A stretch of DNA of 64,000 nt from Ursus arctos (lineage: Eukaryota > Chordata > Mammalia > Carnivora > Ursidae): positions 22,936,001 to 23,000,000 of the forward strand of contig NW_026623008.1 of NCBI RefSeq assembly GCF_023065955.2, given 5' to 3'. The notes under the pieces were generated by a model that saw nothing but the letters and a program-made list of their open reading frames with translations, was not told where the DNA came from and made no database searches. This document shows positions 61,653 through 64,000 of this stretch, in pieces. The position numbers were made by a program, and so were the translations under genes. The first letter of the stretch is position 1; each line of letters opens with the position of its first letter.

Positions 61653-61830
61653 ATTTATTTTAGAAAGAGAAAGAGGCGGGGCGGGTGGGGGGGGAGAGAG
61701 AGAGAACCTAAAGCAGACCCCATGCTGAGCGTGGAGCCTCGACTGGGGGCTGGATCCAGGACCCTGAGATCATGACCTGAGCTGAAACCAAGAGGGGGAG
61801 GCTTACCCGACCAAGCCACCCAGGCGCCCC
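61653..61830 (-). mobile_element. CAN SINE, antisense
   Basis: TTTATTTTAGAAAGAGAAAG start, GA-rich body with a G-run, end CCACCCAGGCGCCCC. No clean duplication seen. Confidence 0.88.
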
Positions 61831-61969
61831 AATGCTGTAAGTGAGGCATTTTTCAGTGACAGCAGTGTAGGTGGGGGGAGAGTAGACAGTGCACGTGCTG
61901 GCCTGTTACCCGGAAAACCTTCTCACGGATGGGAATAAGGAGAAATCCGCCCAGCCAGGGAGTCCTGGG

Positions 61970-62400
61970 CATCGCCTGGCCTCACCTGTGACCTCCTTTG
62001 ACACCGGAGCCACAGGGCGCCTGCCCGGCCCATGCCCCACCCTCCTTCTCCGCAGAGTTGCCCCTCCCCGCGCGGTGGCACTGCCCGCGGAGGCCAGGCT
62101 GCCTCGTGTGACCCCCGCCGCTCCACGCCCATGGCCACGCGGATTGGTCCGGGAGTGCCTACCTGCTCCATGCGGCCCAATCAGATCCTCTGGGGATTAT
62201 GGGTCGGCCCAACGGGCTGGGGCCAGTCCCTGACCTAAGCGCAGGTAAACCTGCCGGCTGTAAAGCAAAGCCTTTACCCTCACTGCTGTTTGCACAAGAG
62301 AAGAGCAGCCGGAAGCTGTGTACAGGCAAGGGCAGGGGGAAGTCGGGGGAAGGTTTCGCACTCGGCCTCCCCTACTGGGCGCTTCGCGTAATTCCTGCTT
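61970..62400. promoter_or_regulatory. CpG-rich block with opposed CCAAT boxes
   Basis: CG-dense from about 62010 to 62230 (GCGCGGTGGCACTGCCCGCG, ACGCGGATTGGTCC). ATTGG at 62143-62147 and CCAAT at 62177-62181 point in opposite directions 30 bases apart, as in bidirectional promoters. No attached exon is recognisable. It might be a distal promoter of the next gene or a non-coding transcript (inference). Confidence 0.4.
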
Positions 62401-62418
62401 TGTTTCAATGAGCCTGAG

Positions 62419-63070
62419 AAATTGCTGTTACGTGTAGTCAAATGGCCTTATTTGAGGCACTTAAGATGGAAAATGTAAGAAAACGGAGTACCACAAAGGC
62501 CCTGAATGTGGTGGTTTTATTGTCATTGTTGAAAATGGCGGACCTCAAAGTCACAGAGCTACCTGTGTCAGGGAAGCGTCCACAATGGAAGCGTGAGGTC
62601 ATCTGTCTCTTCGCCCCGAAATCACTTCCCGGCGTACCTACCACATGTCTTGTGCAAGAGGAAATCTGCTTTGAAAAGGACTTTATTACGTTTGGGTTTG
62701 GATTTGTTCCGTGGTGGGCTGGCCAGTGTTTGACAGCTGGTTCTTCAGAATTCCAAAGGCATGCATTATATATGTACGTACACTTATTATAAATTTCACT
62801 GATACAAGGAATGCGTAGCACACAGTTTACAAATAACAACACGCTGCATGAACTCTTGACTGTGCATTCCATATCGGCAACTGATTTCACAGAATGCTTT
62901 TGTTAATTGTTGCCAAAGTCTTGTATCTCTAGTCCGTCTCTGGTTGCAACTCAATCAAAATTTGCAGTGGGTTTGCATTTCAGTCTACTAACTCTTTCCC
63001 AATAAATTATTGTTATTCAACCTGATACACGAGCTACTGTGACACTCTGTCTCACTTTTATCTCACTCTC
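62419..63070 (+). mobile_element. Unclassified LTR-like segment
   Basis: AT-richer block right after the CpG-rich stretch. It has an AAAATGGCGGACC motif near 62530 and AATAAA at 63001-63006 followed by a T/GT-rich run (TTATTGTTATT), a layout that would suit an LTR. No paired copy, clean ends or viral genes seen. Open frames of 116 (plus) and 150 codons (minus) overlap here without a recognisable domain. Confidence 0.3.
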
Positions 63071-64000
63071 CTAGGAAGGTATTCATTGAGCTGAAACCTC
63101 TTTGAGCGGCAGCCCTTCAGTGCAGTCTGTGCTAGTAACATTTTGTGCATCACTTTCTTTCGTCTAGAAAGTCCAAACAGCAAAACAAGCCCTGATGTGT
63201 AGAGTTTCCAGTTCCCCGGTGGTAAGTATTCCCGCCTCGGCCAATTTCAAGTTACCAATGTGGTATCACTAAACACAGAGCTGGGAAGAGACGTGCGGAA
63301 GCAGCACAAGGTTCGGTCAAGCTTCCCTTACATACCACGGATGTGGACAACCTCAGGAGACTAGATAATGGTAAAATGTCCTAAAGTCACGAGGAAGTAA
63401 AGAGTTTTGAGTATTATCTTTATTTTAATGTATTTGATTGTAAATGTAGGTAATTTAAATTTTAACAATGACTGTCCAAAAACCGATTAGCAAAATTCCT
63501 GAGCCTCCAGCAACTGGCCCTTGTGATCTGGTAAGGCAGCTCTGGCGCCTGCGGACATGTCTCCACCCTAAGGCATCCCATGGGACGCTGTCAACAAGAG
63601 AGACCCCACGGCTGGAAGGACCGTGGTGAAGCCATTTGCCCTGGAAAAGTCTGAGCTGGTTTGTGTCTTGGAGCAGAGGAAGAAACTTGAAAGGAAGAGA
63701 TTTAAGGGCAAATTTCAGGGCGGGACATACCATCCCCATGGCTGGTCCATTGTGGCCATTTTCATTCCTCCGTACTGAAATGTGAGATTGTCGTTTTTTT
63801 ATTAGTAATTGCTCAGTGAACATCTCTGACCCTTGGCCTCAGCCCATCTCCGCACCCCACCCTGTGTCTCACACTCACACAGCTCATCATGGTCGAGGGT
63901 TGCCTGTTCTCACCCCGGGCATCTAGAGGAACAGCCCGGCTTATTGGTTAGGTTTTCTCGCCCCCATCACAACTCGCTGGCCCTCTTTCCCCAGGGAAAG
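63071..64000. other. Intergenic stretch, part 5
   Basis: Not assigned. AT-rich at 63410-63470, then a moderate-GC part with a 122-codon minus frame (63823-63455) of no recognised family. No SERINC2 exon was recognised. Confidence 0.5.

Noticed and set aside
62438..64000. First exon of SERINC2, the expected next gene
   Set aside because: None of the known N-terminal coding text was found, and the expected distance is larger than the remaining window.

Overview
This is a mammalian nuclear genome window from a carnivore, most likely a caniform (bear, panda or seal-like). The strongest evidence is about thirty dispersed copies of the tRNA-derived CAN SINE (head GGCGCCTGGGTGGCTCAG, pyrimidine-rich body, AATAAATAAA-type tail), together with fragments of carnivore L1 3' ends. 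There are no bacterial or phage features. The apparent open frames are nearly all chance frames in repeats, introns or GC-rich DNA.

Two protein-coding genes are present, arranged tail to tail. ZCCHC17 (nucleolar S1 and CCHC zinc-knuckle protein pNO40/PS1D) lies on the + strand. Its first coding exon, about 22 residues, is upstream of the window. Six coding exons (4082-4139, 14106-14206, 15594-15685, 22941-23041, 25038-25183, 40197-40358) join in frame and encode the equivalent of residues 23-241, ending at a TGA at 40358. FABP3 (heart-type fatty-acid-binding protein) lies complete on the - strand. Its four exons (49118-49046, 45650-45478, 43621-43520, 42124-42071) join to a 133-residue protein. 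It has a TATA box and E-box at 49.21-49.23 kb in a CpG-rich promoter, and a canonical AATAAA at 41848-41853. The shared 3' interval between the genes is about 0.7 kb.

Layout. 1-40.2 kb: ZCCHC17 exons separated by long introns packed with CAN SINEs, antisense L1 fragments, old LTR pieces, L2-like and MIR relics, many with visible target-site duplications (TSDs) and nested insertions. 40.2-41.1 kb: terminal ZCCHC17 exon. 41.8-49.2 kb: FABP3. 49.0-50.0 kb: CpG-rich FABP3 promoter region. 50-64 kb: GC-rich intergenic DNA upstream of FABP3, with MIR and L2 relics, five CAN SINEs, a TGAA-type minisatellite in two inverted tracts, a promoter-like RFX/CRE/CCAAT cluster at 51.86-51.95 kb, a CpG-rich block with opposed CCAAT boxes near 62.0-62.4 kb, and an unclassified LTR-like segment after it. 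From memory of the human map, the next gene to the right should be SERINC2, but no exon of it is recognisable here.

The two genes share no pathway: one product acts on RNA in the nucleolus, the other carries fatty acids in muscle cytosol. No new multi-gene system was found. The more interesting signals are structural: a 48-bp templated duplication, three SINEs stacked on one 12-bp target, a 44-bp L1 insertion, an overlapping alternative splice donor that would create an immediate stop in ZCCHC17, and possible orphan promoters upstream of FABP3.
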